Of a stretch of DNA of 64,000 nucleotides, positions 51,601 through 61,499 are shown piece by piece (position 1 is the stretch's first letter; every line of letters begins with the position of its first letter). The stretch is from NCBI GenBank assembly GCA_036971475.1, contig JBAIZL010000008.1:4625501-4689500 (forward strand), in the 5' to 3' direction. The notes beneath the pieces were generated by a model, which was given only the letters and a program-made list of their open reading frames with translations, was not told the origin of the DNA and did not search any database. Position numbers and translations under genes: made by a program. This DNA comes from Prosapia bicincta (taxonomy: Eukaryota; Arthropoda; Insecta; Hemiptera; Cercopidae).

Positions 51601-52154
51601 TCATTAGATGTTTGAGAACATATTGTCATCATAACCATAGAGAATGGGGAAAGTATGTAGAGGTTATTAACCAGGCAATTAATGAAATTCCTCATGAGAC
51701 TACAGGATACACACCTAACCAGCTACAACTAGGAATTCAGGATGAAAGGTTTTGGCAAAAGGAAATAAAAAATTTTGGCTGGAGTTCAAAATTAATAAAT
51801 TTAGAAAGACATTTAGAAATTGCTAGGAGTAGAATTAAGAAGAAGGCTCATAAGAGAGCAGAGAAATTTAATAAAACTCATAAAATAGAAGAATTAAATG
51901 TTGGGGACAAGGTATTAGTAAAAGAAAATTGGCAACCACAGGGTATAAGAGGTGAGATGGCAAAATTATTTTATATATATGATGGACCTTATGTGATCAC
52001 CAAGAAATATGGCAAAGCGACTTATGAAATCAAAGATGCTAGAAGCAATAAAATTAGAGGAATTTTCCATATTAGCTTGTTAAAGAAATTTTATGAACCA
52101 AGGGAGGCACACCAGGGAGAATCAGATAAATTTCAGATAGAACAAATTAATTAA
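48648..52154 (+). CDS. pol: Pol polyprotein of the inner Ty3/gypsy element
   Basis: The frame is open from 48648 and lies at -1 to gag; there is no early ATG (a TTG is at 48684), so frameshift translation from gag is likely. Residues counted from 48684: aspartic protease with DTG at 77-79 (LALIDTGSNVTC); reverse transcriptase with MDLTNSFWQVELEE and the YVDD box near 450; RNase H from about 598 (LQTDASEYAIGG, TTEKELLAILFCL); integrase with a His/Cys zinc domain near 805-850 (HEYYLHAGAKKCH, CNICQ), catalytic Asp in SIDFIGPF (about 874) and TDHGTQF (about 931), and Glu in NIVERVN (about 967); a C-terminal GPY-type module (YDGPYVITKKYG). No chromodomain is seen. All catalytic residues are present and no lesion was found. 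Confidence 0.93.
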   Translation, partial: SNGKLENTGIVALDQEKEHQTEQMRLPVIKFDKSSYDKIKLTINNVLISRKFLEQEDEERNYNLGIEKKIINPEIEIKMEDTSLLALIDTGSNVTCIQEKWMLENKNKIGKIEILPIKNLTIRTATNKKTKKINKMIMVIGEIGGVKYPFQCLVVPGLLRKFIIGTDMLMDVEAQLDFGKWEMEFKYENKLYKSKMSVDGQTKFKGEMNNFENEMEEELSCDEQEGMNDMEKWEEFETFGNQSQNYIKIVQEKGEIKKEDIFERIGNEEVTEEQRQEMSDLIEKYKEVFSDQPGLCTAYKHKIKVREDVPFYQRNYPIPTKYQDQVQEEIEKMLRLGIIERSTSPYINPIVPVIKTNGKVRLCLDARKLNEIIIPDYDCYRGINEILHRAKRVNWLSTMDLTNSFWQVELEEESRKYTAFQHRGKTYQFVVTPYGLKTSLAALARAMDSIMREELEDFTLIYVDDIVCMSETFEEHKKHLEKIFQIFLKNNMTIKFDKSEFCRKDISFLGYRLTTNGVKMDEEKVRAILEFPSPKNPRQLKGFIGMANYYNKFIEKYSEFVQPLLKLLSNRNKFIWTEEEERNFIKLKKKFLETNVLTHPDYQKTFYLQTDASEYAIGGHIYQIDEKGEKKAVMFMSRTLKGSEVKYYTTEKELLAILFCLQKARQIILGRKIVIQTDHQALTFIKTCKILNSRLHRWILLMQEYDYTIEHCKGKENVVADLLSRNPCDKNKFERRDQNSELQINYIERVMDMEMCTKFKEFSKLQVEDLEVREIKENIQNYLQNYKIINDLVYKRNRESWKIVVPKGMIKEIVGTCHEYYLHAGAKKCHTILSESFTWKKMGKSIRGIIKTCNICQRAKNVTQGNFGEMKGIQVEKPKEQLSIDFIGPFQRTVGGYKYLLLMLDVFTKFVQIYKLKKATTGEAIKCLENYIENFGRVERIQTDHGTQFNNKKWLEYIKNREMKPIFSPIRRPQSNIVERVNKEIIRCLRTYCHHNHREWGKYVEVINQAINEIPHETTGYTPNQLQLGIQDERFWQKEIKNFGWSSKLINLERHLEIARSRIKKKAHKRAEKFNKTHKIEELNVGDKVLVKENWQPQGIRGEMAKLFYIYDGPYVITKKYGKATYEIKDARSNKIRGIFHISLLKKFYEPREAHQGESDKFQIEQIN

Positions 52155-52817
52155 AAAAAGGGAGAAGTCGAGAGAAAGGAAAATAACAAGGGATAATAAG
52201 ATGGTAACAACAGGAATGTCTCAGGATATAAAAGTATGAGGAGAAGGAAGCGAATGTAGGAGGGATAGATAACAAATAAACCGGAAATGAAAATAGACCA
52301 GAAATGACTTAATAATTAAACAAACACTTGAAAAAAAAAAATATAAAGAAATAAAAAAAATATGTAAAAATAAACACATAGGAAGGGATGAATGAATAAG
52401 AACAAGGACCTAACCTACAAACAACCTAGACATGCTATGACTCAGTTAGGCTAAAATTTAAAAAAAAGAACACTGTGTCAGAAGATAGATTATATAGATA
52501 AATAAAAAGACTTATGATTGGAAAGATTCCATTCTATTAAATTTAAAATAAAGAAAGAAAAAGAAAAAGTTTATAAAATAGACTCTAAGAATCAGAAAAT
52601 GATTAATGTACGAGATGTTAAGAGTAAGAGTATTGTTGATTAAATGTTAATTGTTAATTTATTGTATTGTTAGGAGTTAAGTATATCATATGTAATTAGA
52701 TGGCAGCAGACAAGCAAGAAGGATAGAGTAAGAGTTTACTCCCAAAATGTGAAAATTGAGAGAAAAAAAAAGGAATTTTGGAATCAAAATTTTTTTTTTA
52801 TCTAAATTTGGGGACTA
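52155..52817 (+). other. Inner element 3' untranslated region with polypurine tract
   Basis: Purine-rich non-coding DNA after pol. The end TTTGGGGACTA (52807-52817) directly precedes the 3' LTR and should prime plus-strand synthesis; the outer element has AGGGGACAT at the same place. Confidence 0.7.
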
Positions 52818-54006
52818 TGTAACATTTTGAAGTAGTATACATATAAAAGGCACTTACCAAAATAAGATAAATATATAAAAATAAATTCAGTATGTAAAAA
52901 TTACTAAAATATACCAGGAACGAATTGTAAACATAACCTAATTTCACTTGTGTAGAAAATTCACACGGCCACATTTTAGATCTAATCACAAGATTTTATA
53001 TAAAAGAAAAAAACACACAAATCACTATTTATAAGAATATGTATTAGAAATAATTGATAGGTAACAATTTAAATAGAACTATGTAAAAAATACACTTAAA
53101 ACTTTCACACGGCAAGCTAGTGAAATGTGCTGGAGTAAACACGTTGCATAACGGATTTGTGGAGTTGCGTGCGCATTGACCGGCAACAGATGTTCGTTTT
53201 AAATATTTCTCATGGAAATATAATATAAAACAGTTTTGGATTTAAATGCAAAGAAATTTAAGTACAGTTGTTAAGAAGAAGAAGTGTATCCGTAAAGAAG
53301 AAGAACATGACATCCGTAAAGCTGTTACTTGCAAGGAATAAACGAAAAAATAGCGGAAATTCACGATTTGGCCATTTTTTTCTAACAAAGGTAGCGTCAG
53401 TCAGAGTTGGAACCAAGCATCGGAACGAGGAAGACGTATTCAGAATTGGCTGTAAAAATTTTATTTTTTTAACTAGTGCGGAAAGTGCAGTATCATATTT
53501 AAATCGTAATTACAGAGTAACAATAAGCCAAATAATTGAACTGATCAATTAAGAAGACATTATTCAGGAAATATATTTAATTAAGAACTAAAATAACTTG
53601 TAAAAATTTTAACTTGTAAAAATTGTAATTTAGATATTTTTTTGAAAGTGCCAACTCAAAATTTATTAGTCAAAATTTAGAAAACCCACCTATTTAACCC
53701 GAGATAAAGAGAGCTCAAGCTCAAATTGAAATAATTAAATCAATTTCAATTCATATTAAATTTTATAACTAAACTTCTTGCTGCCATAACAAAATTTAGA
53801 CTTAGGCTAATAAAGCTTAATTTTTGTAATTCTTTGTAGAGGAAATAAGAAATTTTAATTAGTAAGTGACTTTGTAAAAGATAACAAGGAATGTCATTTT
53901 AAGATATTAAAAGTTTATTGTAACAAAAAGCAGCATTGAAGTGTTATTTCTTTTAAATTATAACTTTTATTAAGACTTGTATAAAACAAAATTACCAATT
54001 ATTACA
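52818..54006 (+). repeat. 3' LTR of the inner element
   Basis: 1189 bases, same length as the 5' LTR; two substitutions noticed by eye. It contains the same 94-codon frame (53268-53552). Confidence 0.93.
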
Positions 54007-54010
54007 ACGT
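54007..54010. repeat. Target duplication ACGT, right
   Basis: Matches 45362-45365. Confidence 0.8.
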
Positions 54011-54479
54011 ATAGTAACAATAAATCATGTTCTGGTATTTACAATTCCTTCCATAATTATATTTTTTTTTTACATTTATTACAATTGGAATCCTTCCAAT
54101 CATAAGTCTGATTCAATATTTATTTAACATATATACTCTGATACCGTGTCTTTAAATCCCATCCTATCCGAGTCTTAGTATGTCCAGATTTGGTCAAATT
54201 GGTTATAACATTTCTCTTTCCCTTATTTCTGTTTATTCCTTGTTTATTATTTGTCTCATATTTATTTTGCTTTTAGCTTCATCTAACTCTCAGTTCTAAG
54301 TTAGTATTTTATCTCCCCTTCCAATCTCACATCCAGTTCAATTATTTTCTTATATCATTTCAGTTTATTTTGTATGAAGTTTAACATCTAATATTTTTAA
54401 AGGTTGCAATTTCATATCCTCTATTTGATCATATCTATAGTTCCTTCGATTACACTATCCCTATATCAACGGATATAAA

Positions 54480-54800
54480 TTTTGTTTTAATACTTATTTA
54501 TCAACGCAGATTCTCCCTTACAATACGACGAAGTTTAAATACACAATTACCATATTTTTATTACAACGATGCTTTAATATTTATTATCATAGATTCATAT
54601 TTCTTTTATAATATATAATATATATGACGAAGTTCCATTATTTATCAACGCAGATTCTCCCTTACAATACGACGAAGTTTAAATACACAATTACCATATT
54701 TTTATTACAACGATGCTTCAATATTTGTTAACATAGATACCTATTTATCTTTATTCATTATTCGACGAAGTTACTAATAAATTATCGTAGATATAGTTAC
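54480..54800. repeat. Short tandem duplication in the outer element
   Basis: A block of about 85 bases starting TATCAACGCAGATTCTCCC near 54500 is repeated near 54638 with few changes. Partial units with CGACGAAGTT follow near 54765. Confidence 0.7.
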
Positions 54801-54924
54801 CATCCCTTAAAACTTATCTCCTGCTAACGTTTTCTTATACACATAATCACCTAGAGTTTATTCATATTGCTTCCTTCACCTATATTTAATATCTCCCTTC
54901 CTATTTTATTTTTATTTTTCAATA

Positions 54925-55015
54925 TCCAGTTCTCCTGGATACATGTCATATTATTGCCTGTGTCTATTAATGCCTGTAAACTTGTTTCCTCTATTTAATT
55001 TCTATTCCTGGGTTT
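54925..55015 (-). pseudogene. Protease N-terminal fragment of the outer element
   Basis: Minus strand reads LQALIDTGNNMTCIQENW, matching LLALIDTGSNVTCIQEKW of the inner protease. The frame is lost right after. It stands in the normal place after gag, while the following part of the protease is found inside the gag frame (55025-55969). Confidence 0.7.
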
Positions 55016-55024
55016 CCTATTGTC

Positions 55025-56060
55025 TTAGTTTTCCGACTGACTGTGGGCACCATACTCTTTTCCTGTCCCCACGCCTGTCCTTGCCTTAACACCGTTTACA
55101 TCTCCATTGTATCTCTCATCTGCTTCATAAGTTCTATTTTCTCTGCTATTCTCATATTTAAATTCCATCTCCCATTTTCCAAAATCGAGTTGTGCCTCCA
55201 CATCCATTAACATGTCCGTACCTCTGATAAGTTTTCTCCATAAGCCTTGTACCACTAAGCATTGAGACGGATATTTAACTCCTCCTATTTCTCCTATTAC
55301 CATTTTCATTTTATTAATCTTTTCAATCTCCTTATTAGTTGCGGTTTGAATTGTTAAATCTTTTATTTGCCATATTTCTAATTTTCCTAGTTTATTTCTA
55401 TCTTCTAACCTTCCCCGCTCTCCTAATATTTTCTTCCTTACATCTTTGACTTTCCTAAAACGCTCATCTGTTATTTTTCTTTCTCCTATCACCTTTAACT
55501 TCAACTCTACTAACTCTTCTGTGTTTTTCTTTGTTACATTTTCTACTTTCTCTATCTCTTTTTTATTAATTTCTACCACATCAGCTATTATTTCTTTTGT
55601 TTCTTCAAAACTTGTCTTAATCTTCTCCTCTAATTCTCTATCTTTCTCCTCTAAGTCTCTTCTCACATCCTCTATTTCTTTCCTATTTTCCTCCCTTATT
55701 TCATCTTTTATTACTTTGAAATCCTCCTTCATCTCTATTTTTATTTCAAATATCTTATTTAATTTTCTATTTATATTTTCATAATATATATCTAATTGTC
55801 TATGTAGATCCTCTCTCCCTTTTTCACTCATTTCCATGAGAGTTCTCATCATCTCCCTCAAATCTTCATTCTCATTATTTCCCCGTTTTTTTTGTTGGGT
55901 TTGCATAGGTGGTAGTCCCCTAGCTTCTTCTACCTCAATGTTTCCTATTGGCATATCTGTGCCTTCCAATTCTATTTATATCATTTCTAAAATTGTCCCT
56001 TTTTCCCGTTTTTTAAGCTCTATCTCCCCGCAAATTGTATAATTCCCTCTCATCAGACAT
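55025..56060 (-). pseudogene. Rearranged gag of the outer element
   Basis: The ATG is probably at 56060 (MSDERELYNLRGDRA, then a stop); the main open frame is 314 codons at 55969-55025. Its first part matches inner Gag (GTDMPI, EARGLPPMQTQQKKRGNNEN, EDLREMMRTLMEM) and continues as coiled coil. The capsid-like domain is absent. In its place comes a piece that in the inner element belongs to the protease region of pol (DLTIQTATNKEIEKINKMKM, then GTDMLMDVEAQLDFGKWEM). The last residues return to the Gag tail (TGVGTGKEYGAHSQSEN). Such a chimera cannot form a normal particle alone. Confidence 0.75.
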
Positions 56061-56279
56061 ATTTTTTCTTTTTTTAACTGTAAGTAACTTATTATACTAA
56101 ATTAAACAATTTTTATATATACTATAAACCTAGCCTTGATTCTAGTCAACTCAGTGTTTAATTTTACAAAATTTTTTTAAAATCTATTTCCAGTTCAAAT
56201 GTTTTTCATATAAAAAGTTCTAAATTAATTTTATTTCAAAATCTCTCTAAATAAATTTTATCTCTTATTTTATCCAGCT

Positions 56280-56460
56280 CCCACGTTGTTGCGCCAATTA
56301 TAAAATATTTCTTCTGTGCCGCGATACAACGGGGTTTATATTATTAAATATTTTATTTAAATGAAGATATTTTATTTCTAGTTACAAAACACTAACTCCT
56401 GACTAATTTATTCTTTATTATTATTTTTCTAATAATCGTACCCCACGTTGGTGTACCAAA
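56280..56460 (-). repeat. Duplicated LTR-end and primer-site fragment
   Basis: Minus strand: TTTGGTACACCAACGTGGGG at 56440-56459 is the primer site next to the LTR. Then comes a fragment (56325-56450) that resembles the LTR edge (CAACGGGGTTTATATTATT, ATTTTATTTCTAGTTA), and a second primer-like site TTGGCGCAACAACGTGGGAG at 56280-56300. Two LTR/primer junctions are thus in tandem. Confidence 0.6.
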
Positions 56461-57942
56461 TGTAATGTTTTTTATATAACAGACGCAACGGGGTTTTACT
56501 ATTATTGATTTATTGAATGATATTTTTAATTTCTTAGTTAAAACACAAACAACTCAGGAACAATTCATTAACATTTATTATCACAATTTTTTATTTCAAC
56601 ATTTAAACAATAAACACAAAACAAAAATTTATAACTTAACAAGTTTTAACAAACTCGGTTTAACTCTTATTTCTTTTGATTTTATAGTTACACAATTTTA
56701 ATACCCTTGGCTAATTTTACGATCTCTTACAATCTCGGGGTTATAGCATGGGCTATATTTTTTTAATTCTTAGGTTAATTAAATAAATTTTGAAAAAAAC
56801 AATACTAAATTTTTAAATTAATTTTAATAAATATTTTCCTGATGGAAAAACTTTAATTTGGAATAAGCAAAAAGGCGAAACTATTTGAACTGGATTAAGT
56901 TTTTATTACTATTATTATGAGATATTCTAATGTACAATTTTAAACTTCCCTATTATCCTAAGAGTCCACTAAAGTTTATTTTTTTATATAGCGCTAGGTA
57001 CTTAACTTATCAAATAACGGCGAATGGCTGCTTGCTCACACGTAGAATTCCGTTCTCTTTAAATTTCACTTTTTTACACACTTAAATTGTTTCTAGTTCT
57101 TTCAAATTATATTTTCACTGTACTATATCTTTTAATTTTCTTATTCCTGTTTAATCTGGCCAATTTTCCTCACAAAACTGTATAATTTTGACGAATTCCT
57201 TTCAAATTGAATTTTGACTGCACAGAAAGGTCTGCTTCCTCGGCGTCACCACGCCAGCCTCTAACTAAACTAACGCTTCGTTTTTCTTTTAAAATGTTAC
57301 AAATATGGCGGCCTCCTTCTTAAAAAACAAAATCAGATGGTTTATAATTTAGTTCGATTCCTTCTCACTATAGTCGACTGCACACTTGACCTACTTCTTG
57401 CTTTCACCTCTGTTTTTACAGCTGATGCAATAACGCGATTGTTTACAATGGCGTTTTAATTTGGTTAACTTTAGTTGAAACTTACTGTTTCAATTTTCCG
57501 ATCCTTAACAAACCTCCCAGTGTTTATTTAATTACTATTATTAGTGTATGAAGTGTCTTTGTGTTTTACTTTTGTAATATTTTGAATTGTGTGTGTTTTG
57601 ACTGGACTTTTCCAAACATAACCTTTCATTGTTTACAATCGTTTTTCACTTTTTCCTTCAAGTAATTACTTATGCCCTATTTTACTAATATTTACAATTT
57701 TGTTTAACATATAACTATTATTAGATTATCTTGTTTTAAATTTTATTTGATACAACAAATTTCTTTATGTATTTACAGTTCAAATATCTTATTTACTAAT
57801 CTAGGCTTTTACCTAAATTTAGTTTCAATTTTAACCTAACCAATCTTTTAATGAATTTCTTTTTAAATTTTGTGTGAGTTATTTCTAATATATTCTTCCA
57901 ATTCTTAAATAATATTATATAGCCCATTCTATAAATGTTACA
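56461..57942 (-). repeat. 5' LTR of the outer element
   Basis: 1482 bases, plus-strand start TGTAATG and end GTTACA. Matches 43494-44967 closely over most of its length with small indels near both ends. Confidence 0.85.
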
Positions 57943-57975
57943 ATATATATATGTGTGTGTGTGTGTATATATATA
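57943..57975. repeat. (TA)n/(GT)n microsatellite
   Basis: TA and GT repeats to the right of the outer LTR; continues the target microsatellite. Confidence 0.85.
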
Positions 57976-58208
57976 AAGGATATGATTCTTTTAATAGTAC
58001 ATTTTCATGGATCTTTTTAAAATGTGTTTTCAAATTATTTAAATGAATTTTTCAATTCATTTCATTTTCAATCTAAATATTAAAAGTTAATGCAACCATT
58101 AATAGAGTACATAAATAAACTAAAGGCATTTTACTTCCTTTATAAATAAATAAATCCAATAAATAATTTACTAATGACAGAATAAACTGTTCTTTATAAA
58201 TATTTTAC

Positions 58209-58352
58209 CTTTACATATTGAAATATCTTTTCTGTGTCATCCATATTGTTGAGAATAGTCAGACTTGGTGCAAACTCGTCTACAGAGTTATTCAAATTCT
58301 GAATAGTGTTTCTTAATCTGTCTTCAAAATCAAATTTAGTTGCCTCAAACAT
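58209..58352 (-). CDS. Dynein heavy chain exon
   Basis: Acceptor CTTAG, donor GTAAAA, 48 codons in phase 0. It encodes MFEATKFDFEDRLRNTIQNL and ends DDTEKIFQYVK, joining YIQKQMRILE of the exon 42891-42772 across a 15.3 kb intron that holds both LTR elements. The residues form part of the helical tail. Confidence 0.88.
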
Positions 58353-58928
58353 CTAAGACAAAAATCATTTAATTTTACACTTATAACATATCTCCTGAAA
58401 TGGCCGACGGGTTATAGGGTGATGTTTCAGTAATTTTATTATCCTGGATTCCCTCACTTCACTATTTATTGAACTAATATTTATTTTAGGGATTTTATAG
58501 TTTTCTAATATTTTATTTAGTTTTTATAATTGTTTTAAAACTTATTTACGTTTTTATAGCCTATCAATAACGATTTTAGCCTTGCCTTTTGTGGTGGCCA
58601 ATCATATGAGAACTCATTTATGTAGTTGGAATTTTTCATCTATTGTACACTAACCAAGTCTACATTCATTACCCTGCCATTAAGATTTTGCCCTACATAT
58701 ATTAATTTTATTAAATTACAGAAATTTAATTTTTTTTGTTAAATTCAATTTCTAACAAAATTTATAACAAAGATTAGATCAAACTTTAGAAATTATAGTT
58801 TGAGATATAAAATGTATACATTTTTGTGCTAGCATAAATTGCTAAATTTTCATGATCATAATTTTAATTGAAATAATACATCAATTAATGAATAAAAAAA
58901 TACAATTGAGGGGTATTATTATATATGA
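58353..58928. other. No feature recognised
   Basis: Intron between the exon at 58209 and the hAT-like MITE. Confidence 0.5.
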
Positions 58929-59655
58929 CAGTGGCGGCTTGTGAGCAGGTAGCACAACCCCAAATCAGAGACTAATAGCAAAAAAATTACCATGTGAGAA
59001 TTATGGACATTGTTATGGGCGATTAGTCATTTTATATAACATGATCTGTCATTATAAATAATAATAATAGTGTAAGAGTTGCAGGGACTGTGTGACAATC
59101 TCATTTGGCCTAGTTAAAGAGAATCCTGAAACAACCAGTGATGTCACCCTAATGGAGAAAAGCATTGGAAGGTCCAGACAAACTGAAACAGACAGGTATC
59201 GCTGTAAGGTTCTTTAGGTTACACACTGGCTGCAATTTCAGGAATGTTTAGTTAAGATCGGCTCTATCCGAAGAGACGCATATGCTCTCTGCTCTGAGTT
59301 TCTAGTCAAATAATTAAGTTCTATTCCTTCATTTTATTTATTTTTATTGCTTTAATAATTTAGATCTTAACTTAAATTGTTGACAGTCACAGTTAAGAAT
59401 GAATTGAGATGGGTTTGTTAATAAATAAATGACTTGAGATCCGGTCATAAGATTTACTCATCTTAAATAAGTAAAAATAAAATAAAAAATGCTAATGTAT
59501 TTCCTTCAATAGAATGAATCACAAAGTATTAAGCAGTATCTATTTTCCGTATAGCTTTCCTTAAGTTGTTATGATTACGATTTCTTGGCCTTAAAAATGA
59601 AAATAACACTTTTAATGTCTGCAACCCCAATAGGTTTAGGCACCAGCCACCACTG
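58929..59655. mobile_element. hAT-like MITE with 8-bp target duplication
   Basis: Ends CAGTGGCGGCTTGTG and, reversed, CAGTGGTGGCTGGTG, with further matching to ACAACCCCAA/CAACCCCAAT inside. ATATATGA lies on both sides (58921-58928 and 59656-59663), the duplication length of hAT elements. The 727-base interior has no transposase frame. Confidence 0.85.
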
Positions 59656-59733
59656 ATATATGATAATTATATATTCAATTCTAGATTATATTTTACAACA
59701 TCAAATATCAATTAATAGATTTTATACACTTAC

Positions 59734-59995
59734 ACTTGAGTTTTCATCAAAAATTGGTTTTATGTTTTTCAACCAATTAACTGTAGCTGCATTTAGTTCA
59801 ATATGTGCGTCTGACAATTCTGTGAATTCAAACAATTGGTTGCAGACTCGTACTGATTCTAAAATTTCTTCTTTCTTAATTGCCATGAATCTGGTATTAC
59901 AATACAACATGTACTGACCAAGAGTGAGTAAGTCCTCAGTATTCTGCGGAACTTTCAATGCTCGTTTTGCTACTAACTCAAATTCTCCACAAATT
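59734..59995 (-). CDS. Dynein heavy chain exon, first in window
   Basis: Acceptor CTATAG, donor GTAAGT, 262 bases; the first base completes a split codon, so at least one exon lies upstream. It encodes ICGEFELVAKRALKVPQNTE, LLTLGQYMLYCNTRFMAIKK and VNWLKNIKPIFDENSS. The pattern EL--KAL--P-NT-EL--L--Y fits the dynein heavy chain N-terminal tail, which holds the light and intermediate chains. Confidence 0.9.
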
Positions 59996-61119
59996 CTATA
60001 GATTAACATTTATTAGATTTATTACATATTAAATGAACAACTAATGAAATATATAATTAAACATTCCTTACCCCTTTAAAAAAATAAAGAAACTGATCTT
60101 TTGTCTTCTAGTTTTTTGTTCAACAAACACTCAAAATGATTTTATTGTTAAATGAATCACTCTTACATTGCACAAGTAACCCCTCCACATGTACTTACAG
60201 AATAGATGTTGACCCGGAGAGAAGGGTAAATGAAAGAAAATAAATAGTTTCAAAATTATTACAGAATTTTATAAAGGTATTTAAAGCAGAGAAAATGCGT
60301 TAGAAAAATGACACTGAATTTTTCATTACATAAATTGAAAATTAAAATATGTTGAGTTTTGGAACGCTTTATAAATAGAAAGTATAATTTTGGAAAACAG
60401 ATATGTGGGTCCTATGAATTAATTTTAGGTTATAAAAAGGGTTAAATACAATTCGTGTTTAGAGATAAGTTATGTTTGAGAAGTAAATTTTGATGAATTT
60501 TAGTTGTTCTAATGTTGTATTAAACTTAGTTTTTGTATAATTTTAAGAAAGATATAAAATAATAAAAAATGTTTGTTAAAAAGAGTTTTGTTTTTTAAAT
60601 GTCTGTTTTTCATTTGGTTTAAGACACCAAAGTCAAATATTAAGAGATTTCATGGTAAAATGAAAGGATTGTTTAAATCAATAAATTGAAATGAAAATTT
60701 TGAAAATAAATTAAAATCTTGTAGAGAAAAGTAAAGAAATTTTTGTGATTAAATTAGAAGTTTTGAATTGAAGAAAAAATTAAATAATAAATTTTGAATC
60801 TTTAATATTAACAAAGAAATGATAAAGTTAGATTTAAAATTAAAATTAAATTTATAGTAATTTAAAAATGGATAAAGATAAGAAATGGTGATATAAAAAA
60901 TTATTTGTTTACAAAGGAAGTTATGAAGTTTATATTGAAAGGTTAAAGAATTGCCAAAAAATTAAGAAGAGGTTAAAATATAAAATATTTACAAACTGTG
61001 CTGTAATAGAAATTAGATTAAAACAAAATAAAAACAAAGTTTTTTACTAACTTGCAAACAAAACAGTGATTATATTTATACAAATTTCTCACACAATTAA
61101 AAGCCAAATGGTCACTAAA
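59996..61119. other. No feature recognised
   Basis: AT-rich, with a long A/T-only stretch (about 60600-61030). Upstream dynein exons were looked for and not found here. Confidence 0.5.
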
Positions 61120-61367
61120 CCCTCCCCGGGAACGGATACCCAAAGGGTTAAATCTCAGCGAGTTTGATTTTTTAAATAAAGTCAAGTGACTGGTTCCCTG
61201 GCAGATTTGGCGAACATTGCACAGGGGTTTGGCCGTTGGCCGAACCGGTTCGTGTCAAATTTTTTACCAACAACAGAGGGACGGTCTTATGTCTGTGCTT
61301 GGCCAGCGGGAGGGTCACGGTTAGTGCATCATAGAGCCGGTCTGTTGCAACCCACTCACGCATGCAG

Positions 61368-61370
<3 letters not shown>
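61120..61370. other. GC-rich island, unclassified
   Basis: About 250 bases with clearly higher GC than the surroundings, ending in (CA)n. It contains GGTTTGGCCGTTGGCCGAAC, a small inverted repeat. Probably a transposon fragment; family unknown. Confidence 0.4.

Positions 61371-61410
<40 letters not shown>
61371..61410. repeat. (CA)n microsatellite
   Basis: About twenty CA dinucleotides. Confidence 0.9.
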
Positions 61411-61415
<5 letters not shown>

Positions 61416-61499
61416 TGAAAATATCGACTTAAAATTAAATAAACTAATTTCTTCTGTTAGTTCACAATCTCCTTATATATATCTTGTTGAAATTTTTTA

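Larger units (their letters stand above)
45366..54006 (+). mobile_element. Inner Ty3/gypsy LTR retrotransposon, apparently intact
   Basis: Two LTRs of exactly 1189 bases, a primer binding site, gag, pol with protease, RT, RNase H and integrase, and a polypurine tract. A 4-bp duplication ACGT lies at 45362-45365 and 54007-54010. By eye the LTRs differ at only two positions (near 45790 and 46434), so the insertion is recent. There is no env-like third frame. It lies inside the outer element and in opposite orientation. Confidence 0.93.
43494..57942 (-). mobile_element. Outer Ty3/gypsy-type LTR element, non-autonomous, interrupted
   Basis: Two direct LTRs (43494-44967 and 56461-57942) with TG...CA ends enclose a minus-strand interior. 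Reading on the minus strand, the order is 5' LTR, primer site, gag-like frame, protease fragment, about 1.3 kb of non-coding DNA, a polypurine tract (AAATTAGGGGACAT at 44968-44982) and 3' LTR. RT, RNase H and integrase are missing. A second LTR element (45366-54006) is inserted inside it. It shares gag and protease sequence with the inserted element, which could have supplied its proteins. Confidence 0.85.
1270..59995 (-). other. Axonemal dynein heavy chain gene, partial, 12 exons
   Basis: This gene model joins twelve minus-strand exons: 59995-59734, 58352-58209, 42891-42772, 38634-38501, 35073-34908, 32121-31967, 26992-26885, 26787-26675, 22316-22165, 17511-17336, 13402-13174 and 1436-1270. 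Exon lengths sum to 1926 nt, about 642 codons, and every split codon is completed correctly by the next exon. The product is a stretch of dynein heavy chain tail and linker, ending just before the first AAA ATPase domain, so the P-loops and microtubule-binding stalk lie beyond the left edge. Dynein heavy chains are the ATP-driven motors of cilia and flagella. Landmark peptides are [35 protein letters not shown] and WPGQVVLCVSQIYWTAEVH. These point to an axonemal rather than cytoplasmic chain; the exact subtype (DNAH number) is not resolved. Introns reach 15.3 kb because of transposon insertions. I saw no disabling change in any exon. Confidence 0.9.

Noticed and set aside
54480..54800. CRISPR-like array
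   Set aside because: Two direct repeats of about 85 bases inside a eukaryotic LTR element; no regular short repeats and spacers.
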